A DNA stretch of 64,000 bases from Algoriphagus ratkowskyi (GCF_002150505.1 NZ_MSSV01000015.1:124001-188000), one strand, 5' to 3'. Positions 17,772 through 26,579 are shown, counted from the first letter of the stretch. Numbers and translations: made by a program. Notes: a model not told the origin generated them from the sequence alone.

Positions 17772-17777
17772 CAGTAC

Positions 17778-18800
17778 TTATTTCTTGATAAGCTCTTCGA
17801 GGCTTGTTCTCATGATGCTCCCCATGTTTTTGCATGCTAGGAATTTATCATTTCCATAGTGCTTAGCGAGATCTTCTTTCAGCGAAGTTATATTTTGCGG
17901 TAGGGAGATGACATCATGCTCCATGCATCGTAAGATATCAAGTATGCCTTGCCGAGCAGTCTTTAATCTTCTAGAGATTAATGCCCGCTCTTCTTTCTGG
18001 TATTGAAGCATAGATTCTGGCGTGATATATTTCATGCCCAGCTGAATCAGAGCATTGTTTTCCTTAAAATATTGGGGTAGGTAAATAGATTTTTTGCCCT
18101 CATAGGATTGTTGATCAAAATCAATTGCTCGGATTCTGTAATGAGTTTCTTCAAAGTCGGGAGTCACATCAATCACGAAGTTGGAAGAGTGCATGTCGCC
18201 AAGAAGTCTCACAAAACAGCGCTCATTGAATTTGACAAATTCCTTAGCTAATCTAATGGGATTCAAATGCGGGTCCTCCATGTGGGCACGCATAAATTTA
18301 TCACCTGGAATCCCTGCGATGTGTTCTTCAATTAACGTGTTTTGATGGACTAGATAAGAGATTCTATTTGGAGAAAGTAAGTGCTCAAACTCTAAACCGT
18401 AAACTCTAGAGGCATCGGCATTTTTGACATAGAAATAATCAAAATTATCATTGATTCTATTTACTATTCGCACCCGAAAAGGCTGTGTATTTCCATACAC
18501 GCACAGGTCAATCCTATCCACGAATAAGTGCTCCATGACTGTCATATCTCCACCTGATTTCAGCAAGGCGTAAATCATTTTGACATTTAAATGAATCTCC
18601 TCACGGTCAGATTGCTCGTAGAATACTGTTTCCCAAAGTGTGTCTTGATCCTTAGAATCATATAATGCTATGGAACTGGAAAAGCGCAGCAACTCAAAGT
18701 AATGAATAGGAATATCCACTTCCCGACCGTATTTAATCAGGTAACGTCTCAGTCCATTGCTGATCGGGTAAATGAGCTTCTTTTTACTGATTAGTGCCAT
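17778..18800 (-). CDS. Protein-kinase-fold protein of unknown substrate
   Basis: 340 residues, soluble. I see a kinase-like core: a beta-3 type lysine in FYVKNADASR (Lys126), an acidic helix after it, a hinge around TLIEEHIAGIPGD (155-167), a catalytic loop GDMHSSNF (201-208, Asp202, Asn207) and a metal-binding IDFDQ (226-230). This D-x-H-x-x-N pattern is that of APH/ABC1-like kinases. The N-terminal 110 residues are unassigned. It is the third gene of a tight operon (2-bp gap after the DUF3817 gene). A phosphotransfer role is inference from motifs; the substrate is unknown. Confidence 0.65.
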   Translation of the reverse strand: MALISKKKLIYPISNGLRRYLIKYGREVDIPIHYFELLRFSSSIALYDSKDQDTLWETVFYEQSDREEIHLNVKMIYALLKSGGDMTVMEHLFVDRIDLCVYGNTQPFRVRIVNRINDNFDYFYVKNADASRVYGLEFEHLLSPNRISYLVHQNTLIEEHIAGIPGDKFMRAHMEDPHLNPIRLAKEFVKFNERCFVRLLGDMHSSNFVIDVTPDFEETHYRIRAIDFDQQSYEGKKSIYLPQYFKENNALIQLGMKYITPESMLQYQKEERALISRRLKTARQGILDILRCMEHDVISLPQNITSLKEDLAKHYGNDKFLACKNMGSIMRTSLEELIKK

Positions 18801-18802
18801 TT

Positions 18803-19120
18803 TTACAATTCCACGTGCTGACTTTTCTTTAAGTTTCTATCAAAGATAAATGGGCCAAATGGAAGAATTGATGCGACTATCGCAAAGAAAGTTCTAGTGA
18901 AAGTCCAGTTTAGATATTTGGCTGTTGGGAAAACCATTCCTATGTAAAGGATGAAAAGCGCTCCGTGAGCCGAACCGACATAAGTTACAGCCAATGGGTA
19001 GTCGAACATATATTTGAGTGGCATGGCTATTCCAAATAAAACTAGTGTTGAAATACCTTCGATAAGAGAGATCCAGCGAAAACGCTTTGCCCAAGTGTGC
19101 TGTTGAGGGGTAAGGCTCAT
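18803..19120 (-). CDS. DUF3817 family membrane protein
   Basis: 105-residue integral membrane protein with three hydrophobic helices and the family motifs RWISLIEGISTLVLFGIAMP, VGSAHGALFILYIGMV and ASILPFGPFIFDR. Length equals the family norm. Family members have no established role. Gaps of 2 bp to both neighbours on the minus strand show a single transcript with the unknown gene upstream and the kinase-like gene downstream. Confidence 0.9.
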   Translation of the reverse strand: MSLTPQQHTWAKRFRWISLIEGISTLVLFGIAMPLKYMFDYPLAVTYVGSAHGALFILYIGMVFPTAKYLNWTFTRTFFAIVASILPFGPFIFDRNLKKSQHVEL

Positions 19121-19122
19121 TA

Positions 19123-19695
19123 TTATTTTGCTATGTTAAAGAGAATTTTTAATGTGTTCCAAAGCTTGCCTTTCAAGGCTCTGTCTTCCGAGATTGTACT
19201 CAGGGAGTCTGCAAATAGGTATTCAGTTTCATCTTCAGTATGAATATGGTAATCAGAAGCTGGAAGTGCATTGATAGGGTGTTTGACACGACCAAATTTC
19301 AGTACAATATGTGCATTTAAATCGTAGAGCTCTGATAGGGTTCTACCCTCCAGTTCGTCTGACGAAAGTAGCCCCATTTCATTCATAGAATGGCCTACCG
19401 CATTGATCATATTGCCAAGCATCTCCAGTACTTCAGGCTTGAGTACTTTTTCTTCATGCAATACCAATATTCCCTTCTCAAAATTCCCGCGAACTGTCAA
19501 TGGCTCAGGTTTGATTTCATCTTTACGAGATAAGGATTCTTCGATATGCACTGTCTTCGGAAGAGTCTTTGGCTTTTCTGATTCTAAAGAAACTAATGTT
19601 TCTTCCTTTACCTGTTCTGACTGAGGATCTTTTTCAAAGAAAAAAAGTTCTTCGGTAATGATATGTTGGAGCTCCTGAATGCTCATATTTTCCAT
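19123..19695 (-). CDS. Hypothetical protein, first gene of kinase-like/DUF3817 operon
   Basis: About 190 residues from the ATG at 19,695 (an ATG at 19,755 in frame would add 20 unusual residues; 19,686 is also possible). The N-terminal 60 residues are acidic and variable; the C-terminal half has a well-ordered pattern, with KPEVLEMLGNMINAVGHSMN, DLNAHIVLKFGRVKHPINAL and EDRALKGKLWNTLKILFN. I do not recognise a named family. No signal peptide. Its position upstream of two genes with 2-bp gaps implies co-expression. Confidence 0.65.
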   Translation of the reverse strand: MENMSIQELQHIITEELFFFEKDPQSEQVKEETLVSLESEKPKTLPKTVHIEESLSRKDEIKPEPLTVRGNFEKGILVLHEEKVLKPEVLEMLGNMINAVGHSMNEMGLLSSDELEGRTLSELYDLNAHIVLKFGRVKHPINALPASDYHIHTEDETEYLFADSLSTISEDRALKGKLWNTLKILFNIAK

Positions 19696-19932
19696 GGTGG
19701 GAAATTGCTCATAATTAACCTTAACACAAAAGAAGCGAAGTGATATATCTATCAACCTTTGCTTATTTTTGTTTTTTAAACCACAAATGAAATGAATTTT
19801 GACCTGGCCAACATGGACAAATTAAATTGCCAGCTACAAAATTCATCTCCCAGTCATTCCTAATAAAGAATTTGAAAACGATCTTTAGTCTGAAGGCTTC
19901 ATTTCCTGAGGTTAATATCTATTTCCAATATC

Positions 19933-20451
19933 CTATTGAAGGTTGAAAATAGACTTCAGCTCCACCGCGTCTTCAGGTTTCATTCGTTTTGCAAGTACCA
20001 GTCTTAGTTGTCTTCTTCTCAGCGCACCTTCAAAATTTTCGATTTCTTCAGGTGTTTCAGGTACTAAATCTGGGATTCTAGAAGGTTTGTTATCCTGATT
20101 CACTGCTACAAAAGTAAAAAATGCACGATTGGTCATCACTTTTTTATTGGCAGGGATATCTTCTGCTGTCACCTCTATAAATACCTCCATAGAGGAATTA
20201 AATGCACGGGTAACCTGAGCTTTCAGTGTTACTACATTCCCTAATGCAATTGGTTCTTGGAAAGAAATATTATCTGCAGAGGCTGTGACGACTATGCTAT
20301 TGGAATGCTTCTGTGCCGCAATTGCAGCGACTACATCCATCCAATGCATGAGTTTGCCACCCATAAGATTATTAAGTGTGTTAGTATCATTGGGAAGGAC
20401 CATTTCGGTCATGATCACTGCGGACTCTCTGGCGAATTTCTTGCTACTCAT
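19933..20451 (-). CDS. Acyl-CoA thioesterase (hotdog fold)
   Basis: Cytosolic acyl-CoA hydrolase of the YciA/BACH type. From the ATG at 20,451 the protein reads MSSKKFARESAVIMTEMVLP; an upstream ATG at 20,469 adds only six residues. The hotdog block is NTLNNLMGGKLMHWMDVVAA (catalytic Asp in MDVV), then the strand VVTASADNISFQEPIALGN and a C-terminal extension rich in Arg and Lys. Length of about 172 is typical. It likely controls acyl-CoA or CoA pools. No operon partner: 118 bp separate it from pcm on the same strand. Confidence 0.9.
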   Translation of the reverse strand: MSSKKFARESAVIMTEMVLPNDTNTLNNLMGGKLMHWMDVVAAIAAQKHSNSIVVTASADNISFQEPIALGNVVTLKAQVTRAFNSSMEVFIEVTAEDIPANKKVMTNRAFFTFVAVNQDNKPSRIPDLVPETPEEIENFEGALRRRQLRLVLAKRMKPEDAVELKSIFNLQ

Positions 20452-20569
20452 AAATCTAAATTTTAACAAAAATAGAAATAATATTTGGCTGAAAAATGTA
20501 TAGAGTGTTTAATTCAAAACAATATTCTGAAATGCTATCAATTATCAATTCAGCCAATTTTAAATTATT

Positions 20570-21232
20570 TCAGCCCCAACCGTCTTTTCCCAACAATGGT
20601 ACAAAAGCAAATCCCTCGTACTCTTCCTGAACCACTTTTGTTGTAGACTTCTTAGTGATTTTCAGCATGGCTTGTTTACGCTTGTCGCCCACGGGGATCA
20701 CTAGTATACCGCCGATTTTCAACTGCTGAATCAAAGCCTCCGGCACCACAGGAGCACCTGCGGTAACAATTATTTTATCGTATTGCGCATATTCCGGCAA
20801 TCCACCGGTACCATCTCCGTAGAAAAGGTGCATTTCTATTCCCAATCTTGCTAAAAATCGTTTGGTTCCTTCAAAAAGTTTCTTCTGATATTCTATCGTA
20901 AATACTTCTGCACCAAGAAGATGTAAAATACTTCCTTGATAGCCAGAACCTGTCCCGATCTCTAGGACTCGATCTCCTTCCTTGAGTTCTAAAAGCTCTG
21001 TTTGGAAGGCAACTGTGTAGGGTTGAGAGATTGTCTGACCTTCGCCGATCGGAAAGGCTTTGTCTTCATAAGCATGGGAAATCAATGCTGAATCAAAGAA
21101 AAAATGTCTAGGTAAGGTGTTGATAGCCTGAAGTACACGTTCATTTTTTATTCCTTTTTCCCGAAGTAACGTTACCAGTGCTCTCCGTTTTCCTTTATGT
21201 AAATAAGTGTCTTCGAGTTTGAGTAGGGGCAT
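20570..21232 (-). CDS. pcm: Protein-L-isoaspartate O-methyltransferase
   Basis: Repairs isomerised aspartyl residues by SAM-dependent methylation. Seen: the pre-motif IGEGQTISQPYTVAFQTELL that holds the conserved substrate region, SAM-binding motif VLEIGTGSGYQGSILHLLGA, and GGLPEYAQYDKIIVTAGAP with GGILVIPVGD. Length 220 equals the usual 210-225. It is divergent from riboflavin synthase with about 110 bp between start codons. Confidence 0.95.
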   Translation of the reverse strand: MPLLKLEDTYLHKGKRRALVTLLREKGIKNERVLQAINTLPRHFFFDSALISHAYEDKAFPIGEGQTISQPYTVAFQTELLELKEGDRVLEIGTGSGYQGSILHLLGAEVFTIEYQKKLFEGTKRFLARLGIEMHLFYGDGTGGLPEYAQYDKIIVTAGAPVVPEALIQQLKIGGILVIPVGDKRKQAMLKITKKSTTKVVQEEYEGFAFVPLLGKDGWG

Positions 21233-21343
21233 GTTTTATTTGTGGTTCTACGGTCGAAGATAAAAGAATATTTGGCTTAATTTGAACTTGAATTGGGCAT
21301 TTGTTGCTTAGTCATTGAATCTTTGAAAGTTAACTTCACCACC

Positions 21344-21940
21344 ATGTTCACAGGAATTATAGAAGCTTTTGGTACAATCCGAACAATCACCCAAGATGGT
21401 AGCAACGTACATTTTGATTTGGAATCTTCACTTGCTTCAGAATTGAAAATCGACCAGTCTTTGGCTCATGATGGCATATGTTTGACTGTAGTGCAAACTA
21501 CACCAGATACTTACCGAGTGACCGCGATCGATGAGACGATTCAGAAGACTAATTTGGCCCAATGGAAAGTTGGCAAGAATGTGAATTTAGAGCGTTGTAT
21601 GCCAGCCAATGGTCGCTTTGATGGTCATATAGTTCAAGGTCATGTGGATCAAGTGGGAACTGTAAAAAGTATCACTGATCAAAATGGCTCTTGGGTGTTT
21701 GATCTTGAGTTTGAGCATGGACTGGGGAACGTGACCGTAGAAAAAGGTTCGATCACGATCAACGGCACTAGCTTGACTTGTTTCAATTCTGGGCCAGGTA
21801 GATTTTCCGTTGCGATTATCCCGTACACCTTTGAACACACCAATTTTCATCAGCTATCGCCTGGTGACTTTGTCAATTTGGAGTTTGATATTCTTGGGAA
21901 ATACATTCAGAGAATTACCAAAGGCTACGATTTGCAATAA
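21344..21940 (+). CDS. ribE: Riboflavin synthase, alpha subunit
   Basis: Catalyses dismutation of two 6,7-dimethyl-8-ribityllumazines to riboflavin. The ATG at 21,344 gives the invariant N-terminus MFTGIIEAFG; the longer frame from 21,293 has no family support. Two lumazine-binding domains are visible, one from residue 1 with HDGICLTVV and the second from about residue 98 with DGHIVQGHVDQVG and EKGSITINGTSLT. Length 198 is standard. Other rib genes are not in the window; no FMN riboswitch was seen upstream. Confidence 0.95.
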   Translation: MFTGIIEAFGTIRTITQDGSNVHFDLESSLASELKIDQSLAHDGICLTVVQTTPDTYRVTAIDETIQKTNLAQWKVGKNVNLERCMPANGRFDGHIVQGHVDQVGTVKSITDQNGSWVFDLEFEHGLGNVTVEKGSITINGTSLTCFNSGPGRFSVAIIPYTFEHTNFHQLSPGDFVNLEFDILGKYIQRITKGYDLQ

Positions 21941-21993
21941 TCTTTTTTAGCAACAGATAGCAAAAATAAAATTCAAAGAGAAGGGTATTTTAG

Positions 21994-22027
21994 AAGTTGT
22001 CCGGTTTTCCAGAAGTTGGACTTTTAA
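21994..22027 (+). repeat. Dispersed hairpin repeat, copy 1 (GTCC...AGAAGTTGGACTTTTAA)
   Basis: AGTTGTCCGGTTTTCCAGAA followed by GTTGGACTTTTAAG. The string recurs at 48,953-48,989 with the same order and the same CTTTTAA end. The core folds as GTCCxG...AAGxTGGAC. Confidence 0.5.
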
Positions 22028-22152
22028 GTGTTATTTGTTTCAAACCGCAGATTACGTATTGGGAGGAAGAATAAGCTTTTTTTTCTGTCCGAAAGACCGC
22101 AGATTTCCAGATGGATAGAGTAGGTAGGGAGAGTTGGAGATAAGTATTAAGT

Positions 22153-22189
22153 AAAAAAGGACGCTTCTTGATGAGAAACGTCCTTTTTT
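22153..22189. terminator. Bidirectional terminator
   Basis: AAAAAAGGACG (22153-22163) / CGTCCTTTTTT (22179-22189), 11-bp stem with A and T tracts on the two sides, between the convergent ribE and FGE-like genes. Confidence 0.85.
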
Positions 22190-22206
22190 ATTTTCTATTG
22201 AGTTTT

Positions 22207-23304
22207 TTACTTCAAGCTAATCGTCTTGTCCACAGCATCTTTTACCAATCTGAACCCTACATTGGAAGTTCCGCTGTCGAATGCCTGACCTTGACGGGCA
22301 GATGGTCGGTAGTTTACACAGTAATTATCTGCACATAAGTATGAACCACCTTTGATTACTCGCTCCATGGCATATGGATTGTCGGGGTTGTAGCATTGGT
22401 TCATGTTAGCATCTAATTTTGGGGCCTGTCCTGCTATTCTTGCATATTTCAATGCATCATACCAGTCGTCAGTCAATTCCCAAACGTTTCCTATCATATC
22501 ATAGAGTCCAAATGTATTGGGAGCAAAAGATTTGACTGGAGAGGTTCCTATAAATCCATCTAAGCTTTCATTGTCATTTGGGAAATTACCTTGAAAGGTG
22601 TTTGCCAAATATTGACCGTTAGGAGCTAATTCATCTCCCCATGCAAAACGTTTGCCTTTAGCACCACCTCTAGCCGCAAATTCCCATTCATTCTCAGTTG
22701 GAAGCCTTTTGCCTGCCCATTCAGCATAAGCCTTAGCATCGTCGTAAGCGATATGCACCACTGGGTGATTTTCTTTTCCTTTCAAATCCGACCCTGGTCC
22801 TTCTGGGTTTTTCCAACTTGCTCCATCTACCCATTCCCACCATAGTGAAATATCCTGAGTAGGAACTGGGTAGGAGGGTGGGCTGAAAACCATGGATCCT
22901 GCTACTAATTTGGAGTCATCTAGCTTTGGCGTATTCGGGGGTAATTGCACTTTTAGTTCTTCCCAATCCAAGTCCTGCTCAGCTACGGTAATGAAGCCAG
23001 TTGCATCTACAAACTTAATGAACTGCGCATTGGTGACCTCATGTGTATCCATCCAAAAACCGTTAACTTTAAGGTCTACAGCTGGTTTTTCAGCAGAATA
23101 AGCATCCACTTCATTGGTTCCCATAACAAAATCACCTCCTGGAATCCAAGCCATACCTTCCACCTTTTCAGCAGGTTCAGGCATATTGGCTATGATCATT
23201 TTGTCTTCATCAATCACCTTGTCTTTAGTTTTTTCTTGACAGGAGAAAAACGAAAAACTTGCTATGACTACAGTGGCTAGACTGTATTGAATTTTATTAT
23301 GCAT
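22207..23304 (-). CDS. Formylglycine-generating-enzyme-like lipoprotein with intact CX4C
   Basis: 365-residue envelope lipoprotein (lipobox FFSC, Cys22) with one FGE/SUMF1 domain from about residue 50: MAWIPGGDFVMGTNEVD, THEVTNAQFIKFVDATG, RLPTENEWEFAARGG, GLYDMIGNVWELTDDWY and the active-site region KGGSYLCADNYCVNYRPSAR with Cys324 and Cys329 in the CX4C spacing of catalytic FGE, ending SNVGFRLV. FGE oxidises a sulfatase cysteine to formylglycine with copper and O2. The motif suggests real activity, but the predicted location outside the cytoplasm and absence of a sulfatase gene nearby leave the substrate open. It lies 73 bp downstream of a regulator on the same strand. Confidence 0.88.
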   Translation of the reverse strand: MHNKIQYSLATVVIASFSFFSCQEKTKDKVIDEDKMIIANMPEPAEKVEGMAWIPGGDFVMGTNEVDAYSAEKPAVDLKVNGFWMDTHEVTNAQFIKFVDATGFITVAEQDLDWEELKVQLPPNTPKLDDSKLVAGSMVFSPPSYPVPTQDISLWWEWVDGASWKNPEGPGSDLKGKENHPVVHIAYDDAKAYAEWAGKRLPTENEWEFAARGGAKGKRFAWGDELAPNGQYLANTFQGNFPNDNESLDGFIGTSPVKSFAPNTFGLYDMIGNVWELTDDWYDALKYARIAGQAPKLDANMNQCYNPDNPYAMERVIKGGSYLCADNYCVNYRPSARQGQAFDSGTSNVGFRLVKDAVDKTISLK

Positions 23305-23323
23305 AATTATATTCCTTGAGTTT

Positions 23324-23331
23324 CAAAATTA
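23324..23331 (-). promoter_or_regulatory. Candidate -7 element for the FGE-like gene
   Basis: TAATTTTG on the minus strand fits TAnnTTTG, 20 bp before the ATG at 23,304. No clear -33 TTG, so tentative. Confidence 0.25.
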
Positions 23332-23377
23332 GAAGATTCTTTTCATCTAGAACAGAGATTGGAGGTAAATGAATTGG

Positions 23378-24388
23378 CTACTCTTCCTTTTCAACGGTTG
23401 CATTTAGCTGATTTGTTACTTTTTTACGGAGTTTATTAAAAAATTGCTTACGCTCTTTTTCGGCCACGAGACTGATTTGATTCGATTTTTTAATTAAGTT
23501 TTCCAAATTCCGGAACATGGCATCGTTGAACTTTGGGTCTGAAGTGCCATGAAAATAAATCACGCTATGATTGAGGTAAGTAACCTTACGTTCATCCATA
23601 GTAGCAAAAAATGTGTTGTCTCCTATGATAAATTCATTCACGAAGAACGTGTAATCTGCTCCTTCTATATCTGGATGTGAAGGCAAAATCTTTTTTCCTT
23701 TTTCTGCCATTTTTTCTAAGTTATCGATCACTTCTAGCATGCAGTTGTACAGAAAAACAGTGTCTTCTACGGCAGTCATTATCCCCATTTCATGATACAA
23801 CTCAATTTGCCGAAGCGTAATGTTGATGCTTTCTATATTCCATATTTCCGTGGTTGGAATTTTATGGTAGACTTTGAGGATTTTCTGAGTTACCTCTGCA
23901 TACTGGTCATAAGAATTATCATGGATGGAGTATTTGCAGTTTTTAAGACTATCCGTGAAAAGGATTGATTTTCTCCAGAAAAAAAATTTAAAAGCCGCTA
24001 ATTCTTTGTGATAATAATGATGGAAAGGGGGCATGTCCTTCACCAGCCAGTAGATGTGTTTTTTAGAAAAACTGTTTACTAGATTAAGTTGAGCAAGTAC
24101 ATCTTCCATCCATTTCGTGAAACTGTTTTCCTGATAGTCATTCTGATTGCCCTGAAAGAGGATAGCATTGGAGTTAAGATTTAAAAATGAATCGACAGAT
24201 ATATTGAATCGATTACAAAGAATTTCCAGTTCGGAGAAATCCAAAAGTTTTTCTCCACGAATCCTCCTGTATGCACTATCAATACTGATTTCTAAAATTT
24301 CAGCGATCTCATCGACCAAGGAAGTATAGCTTGGCAATGACAATTTGAGCGCCTGAAAAAATGCCGCTTGGCTCTTATTGAAACTCAT
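23378..24388 (-). CDS. Helix-turn-helix transcriptional regulator, Bacteroidota BetR-like type
   Basis: 336 residues. The N-terminal 70 form an HTH: SLPSYTSLVDEIAEILEISI followed by DSAYRRIRGEKLLDFSELEI, the layout seen in many Bacteroidota regulators of stalk-like alpha-helical C-terminal type. The remaining 260 residues are helical and rich in Phe, Tyr and Leu, with no known ligand motif. No two-component receiver. Its gene is 73 bp upstream of the FGE-like lipoprotein gene, so it may be co-transcribed with it or regulate it; the signal sensed is unknown. Confidence 0.72.
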   Translation of the reverse strand: MSFNKSQAAFFQALKLSLPSYTSLVDEIAEILEISIDSAYRRIRGEKLLDFSELEILCNRFNISVDSFLNLNSNAILFQGNQNDYQENSFTKWMEDVLAQLNLVNSFSKKHIYWLVKDMPPFHHYYHKELAAFKFFFWRKSILFTDSLKNCKYSIHDNSYDQYAEVTQKILKVYHKIPTTEIWNIESINITLRQIELYHEMGIMTAVEDTVFLYNCMLEVIDNLEKMAEKGKKILPSHPDIEGADYTFFVNEFIIGDNTFFATMDERKVTYLNHSVIYFHGTSDPKFNDAMFRNLENLIKKSNQISLVAEKERKQFFNKLRKKVTNQLNATVEKEE

Positions 24389-24562
24389 AACAAAAAAGGT
24401 TTTATGAAGTTTGTAGGAGAATATTCTTCATTAAGATATAGGAAAGTTGTCTAAGAAAAAATGAATTGAAAAAGAAAAGGTGCCTTTGTAAAAGCTTATA
24501 AATCACCTATATAATTAAATGTGGTGACTTTCAGTTTTTTTGTTTTAAAATTAAGCGCAAAA

Positions 24563-24588
24563 AAAAAGCGGCTGAAAAGCCGCTTTTG
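24563..24588 (-). terminator. Ferritin terminator
   Basis: AGCGGCT (24567-24573), GAAA loop, AGCCGCT (24578-24584) with flanking A/T; on the minus strand it is followed by nine T. It begins directly after the ferritin stop codon. Confidence 0.9.
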
Positions 24589-24590
24589 AG

Positions 24591-25133
24591 TTATACCTGG
24601 GGATGAGCTGCAGCATGCAGCTTTCCAAGCTCCTGATCAATAGTCCAGAGTCCAACCCCTTCTTCTCCGATGATATCGAAGAGCTCCAATGCTCTTCTGG
24701 ACATAGTCTCTTCCTCTCTTTGTTCCGTAACATACCATTGCATGAAACTGAACGTTGCAAAATCCTTCTTGGAAAATGCATGATCCACGATATTATTGAT
24801 TGATTTAGTCACGGCAATCTCGTGTTCTAATATCAATTCAAAAATCTCTCGAAGTGAATTGAAGTTATGCCTAATACCTGTGATCTCAGGCTGAAATGCG
24901 TGCCCTCCAGCTTCATTGATGTATTGGAAAATTTTCATCATATGCATCCTCTCTTCATCTGAATGTGTATAGAGGTATTTGGCAGCATTCTCATAGCCCA
25001 TCATGTGACACCACGATGCCATTGACAGATAATAAGCGGAAGAAGTACCTTCCATTTCTACCTGAGTATTTAGTAATTTCTCTGTATCGACAAGTAATGA
25101 ACGCTGTAGCGTTACGATTTCTTTAGCTTTCAT
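24591..25133 (-). CDS. Ferritin (non-haem, FtnA type)
   Basis: 180-residue cytosolic iron-storage protein forming 24-mers in the family. All ferroxidase ligands are in place with the spacing of E. coli FtnA: Glu28, Glu61, His64, Glu105, Gln138 and Glu141, within the motifs NTQVEMEGTSSAYYLSMASW, SDEERMHMMKIF and QWYVTEQREEE. Four-helix bundle plus short fifth helix. Monocistronic, with a strong terminator. A 13-bp palindrome AACCAC-T-GTGGTT lies 33-45 bp before the start codon and may be an operator. Confidence 0.95.
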   Translation of the reverse strand: MKAKEIVTLQRSLLVDTEKLLNTQVEMEGTSSAYYLSMASWCHMMGYENAAKYLYTHSDEERMHMMKIFQYINEAGGHAFQPEITGIRHNFNSLREIFELILEHEIAVTKSINNIVDHAFSKKDFATFSFMQWYVTEQREEETMSRRALELFDIIGEEGVGLWTIDQELGKLHAAAHPQV

Positions 25134-25165
25134 AGTTATAGTGTTTCCATTAGTAAACCGAATAT

Positions 25166-25178
25166 AACCACTGTGGTT
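25166..25178. promoter_or_regulatory. Palindrome upstream of ferritin, possible operator
   Basis: AACCAC (25166-25171), one central T, GTGGTT (25173-25178): perfect arms. It directly precedes a near-consensus -7 element (TATATTCG on the minus strand), the place expected for a repressor site. Identity of the regulator is unknown. Confidence 0.3.
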
Positions 25179-25232
25179 CCATAAGCTTCAGCTTTTCATT
25201 GAATTTGGAATTGATTTAATTAAGAACTGCGC

Positions 25233-26579
25233 TTATCTGGAAAGTGGAGATGGGATTACGGGCAAACTTTCTGCTCCAGATTCTGAAACTGATTGCACTG
25301 CAAAGAAGTAATTGTCTTTTGAATAAGGGAGAGTTAGTGTTGTATCTGTTGTCCAGAACTTGCGTTCCCACACTGCTGAAGATGTTTCTCTCATCAATAC
25401 GTAGTATCCTTTTGTTTTTCCGATCACCGAAGCTTTCCATAGCAAGGTGGATTTATTGCTTAATCCGCGCACATCAATTTTAACTTCTTGGGGCTGATCA
25501 GGTGAGTTAGCTAATGAAGCTAGGGACGCGAGATTTACAGCAGCTACTTTTCTCAAGTATTCAAAATCCATGAATTCAGGTAAGTCGCCATATTGTACAC
25601 CATCTTCCACGCGTACATTTTCGTGCTGATGTAGGAAGTTTTCATTCATTTCAGACATTCTTACAGCTGTGAAAGCATTTCTTGCAAAGGCAGTTTGGTC
25701 TCCACCTCTCAGGAATCTATCTGATCTATAGATGAGTTTCACTTCAAACTGATCTACATAACGCTCACCAAGCTCTTTGATGTATCGCGCAAGTTGCCTG
25801 GATTCACTATCATTGTCAGCATTGATCGAGCGTCTGATAGTAGCTTGCTGCTCCGTTTCCGCCATAGGAATTGTTTCCGAGAAAACTCGCATTTTCAAGT
25901 TGTCTTTGATCAGTGTCTCGGACGAATTACTATTTCCCACAATATCATTATTCAGAACTGCAGCGATGTTCCAATCTTCGGCTTTTGCTTTATCAGACAT
26001 ATAAGTAGCTCCCTTGAGTCCCTGTTCTTCCCCAGTAAATGCTACAAAAAGGATAGTGGCTGAGAACTTATGAGAAGCCATGACTCTTGCTAATTCTATT
26101 ACAGCGGCTGTTCCGCTGCCATCATCATTGGCTCCTGGCGAACTGCCTTCTACATCCATGATATCCTTATTTCGGGAATCCATGTGCCCAGAAATAACGA
26201 AAATCCTGTCATCTGCCGGGTCTGTTCCCTTAAGTGTAGCAAATACATTTGCACCGGGAGAATCTACCAAAACCCTCCTTTTATCACCTGGAATAGTGAA
26301 TTTTTCTATTTCAGCAGTCATTCTTCCATTTGATTGCTTCGCAAAATTGTTGAATTTAGAAAGCACGTACTGCTGAGCTGCAGGCATGCCATTTTCAGCA
26401 TTGGTATTTAAGGTGTGGCGGGAGTTGAAAGAAGCTAATCTTCGTACGTGATGTTCTAAAGAATCTGAAGAAATTTCAGATACCATCTGAGCTATCTCTG
26501 GATTTCTGATGACAGTGGTTTGCGACATGGTCACTTGACTACCAAGTACCAGAAAGAGAATAAGTAAACTTTTATGCAT
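25233..26579 (-). CDS. Secreted M28-family metallopeptidase
   Basis: 448 residues with a signal peptide (cleavage near MSQ, residue 19). The M28 zinc core is visible: ISGHMDSR (His132), GANDDGSGTAAVIELARV (Asp152) and FVAFTGEEQGLKGA (Glu184-Glu185), followed by a peptidase C-terminal half with SDRFLRGGDQTAFA. The last about 90 residues (TLLWKASVIGKTKGYYVLMR and beyond) resemble a fibronectin-like or PA-type beta domain. Predicted aminopeptidase in the periplasm or medium. Monocistronic, divergent from the DinB gene. Confidence 0.92.
   Translation of the reverse strand: MHKSLLILFLVLGSQVTMSQTTVIRNPEIAQMVSEISSDSLEHHVRRLASFNSRHTLNTNAENGMPAAQQYVLSKFNNFAKQSNGRMTAEIEKFTIPGDKRRVLVDSPGANVFATLKGTDPADDRIFVISGHMDSRNKDIMDVEGSSPGANDDGSGTAAVIELARVMASHKFSATILFVAFTGEEQGLKGATYMSDKAKAEDWNIAAVLNNDIVGNSNSSETLIKDNLKMRVFSETIPMAETEQQATIRRSINADNDSESRQLARYIKELGERYVDQFEVKLIYRSDRFLRGGDQTAFARNAFTAVRMSEMNENFLHQHENVRVEDGVQYGDLPEFMDFEYLRKVAAVNLASLASLANSPDQPQEVKIDVRGLSNKSTLLWKASVIGKTKGYYVLMRETSSAVWERKFWTTDTTLTLPYSKDNYFFAVQSVSESGAESLPVIPSPLSR

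Noticed and set aside
21941-22206. Possible FMN riboswitch or RNA near riboflavin synthase
   Set aside because: No RFN-element-like conserved blocks seen upstream or downstream; only a terminator and a dispersed repeat.
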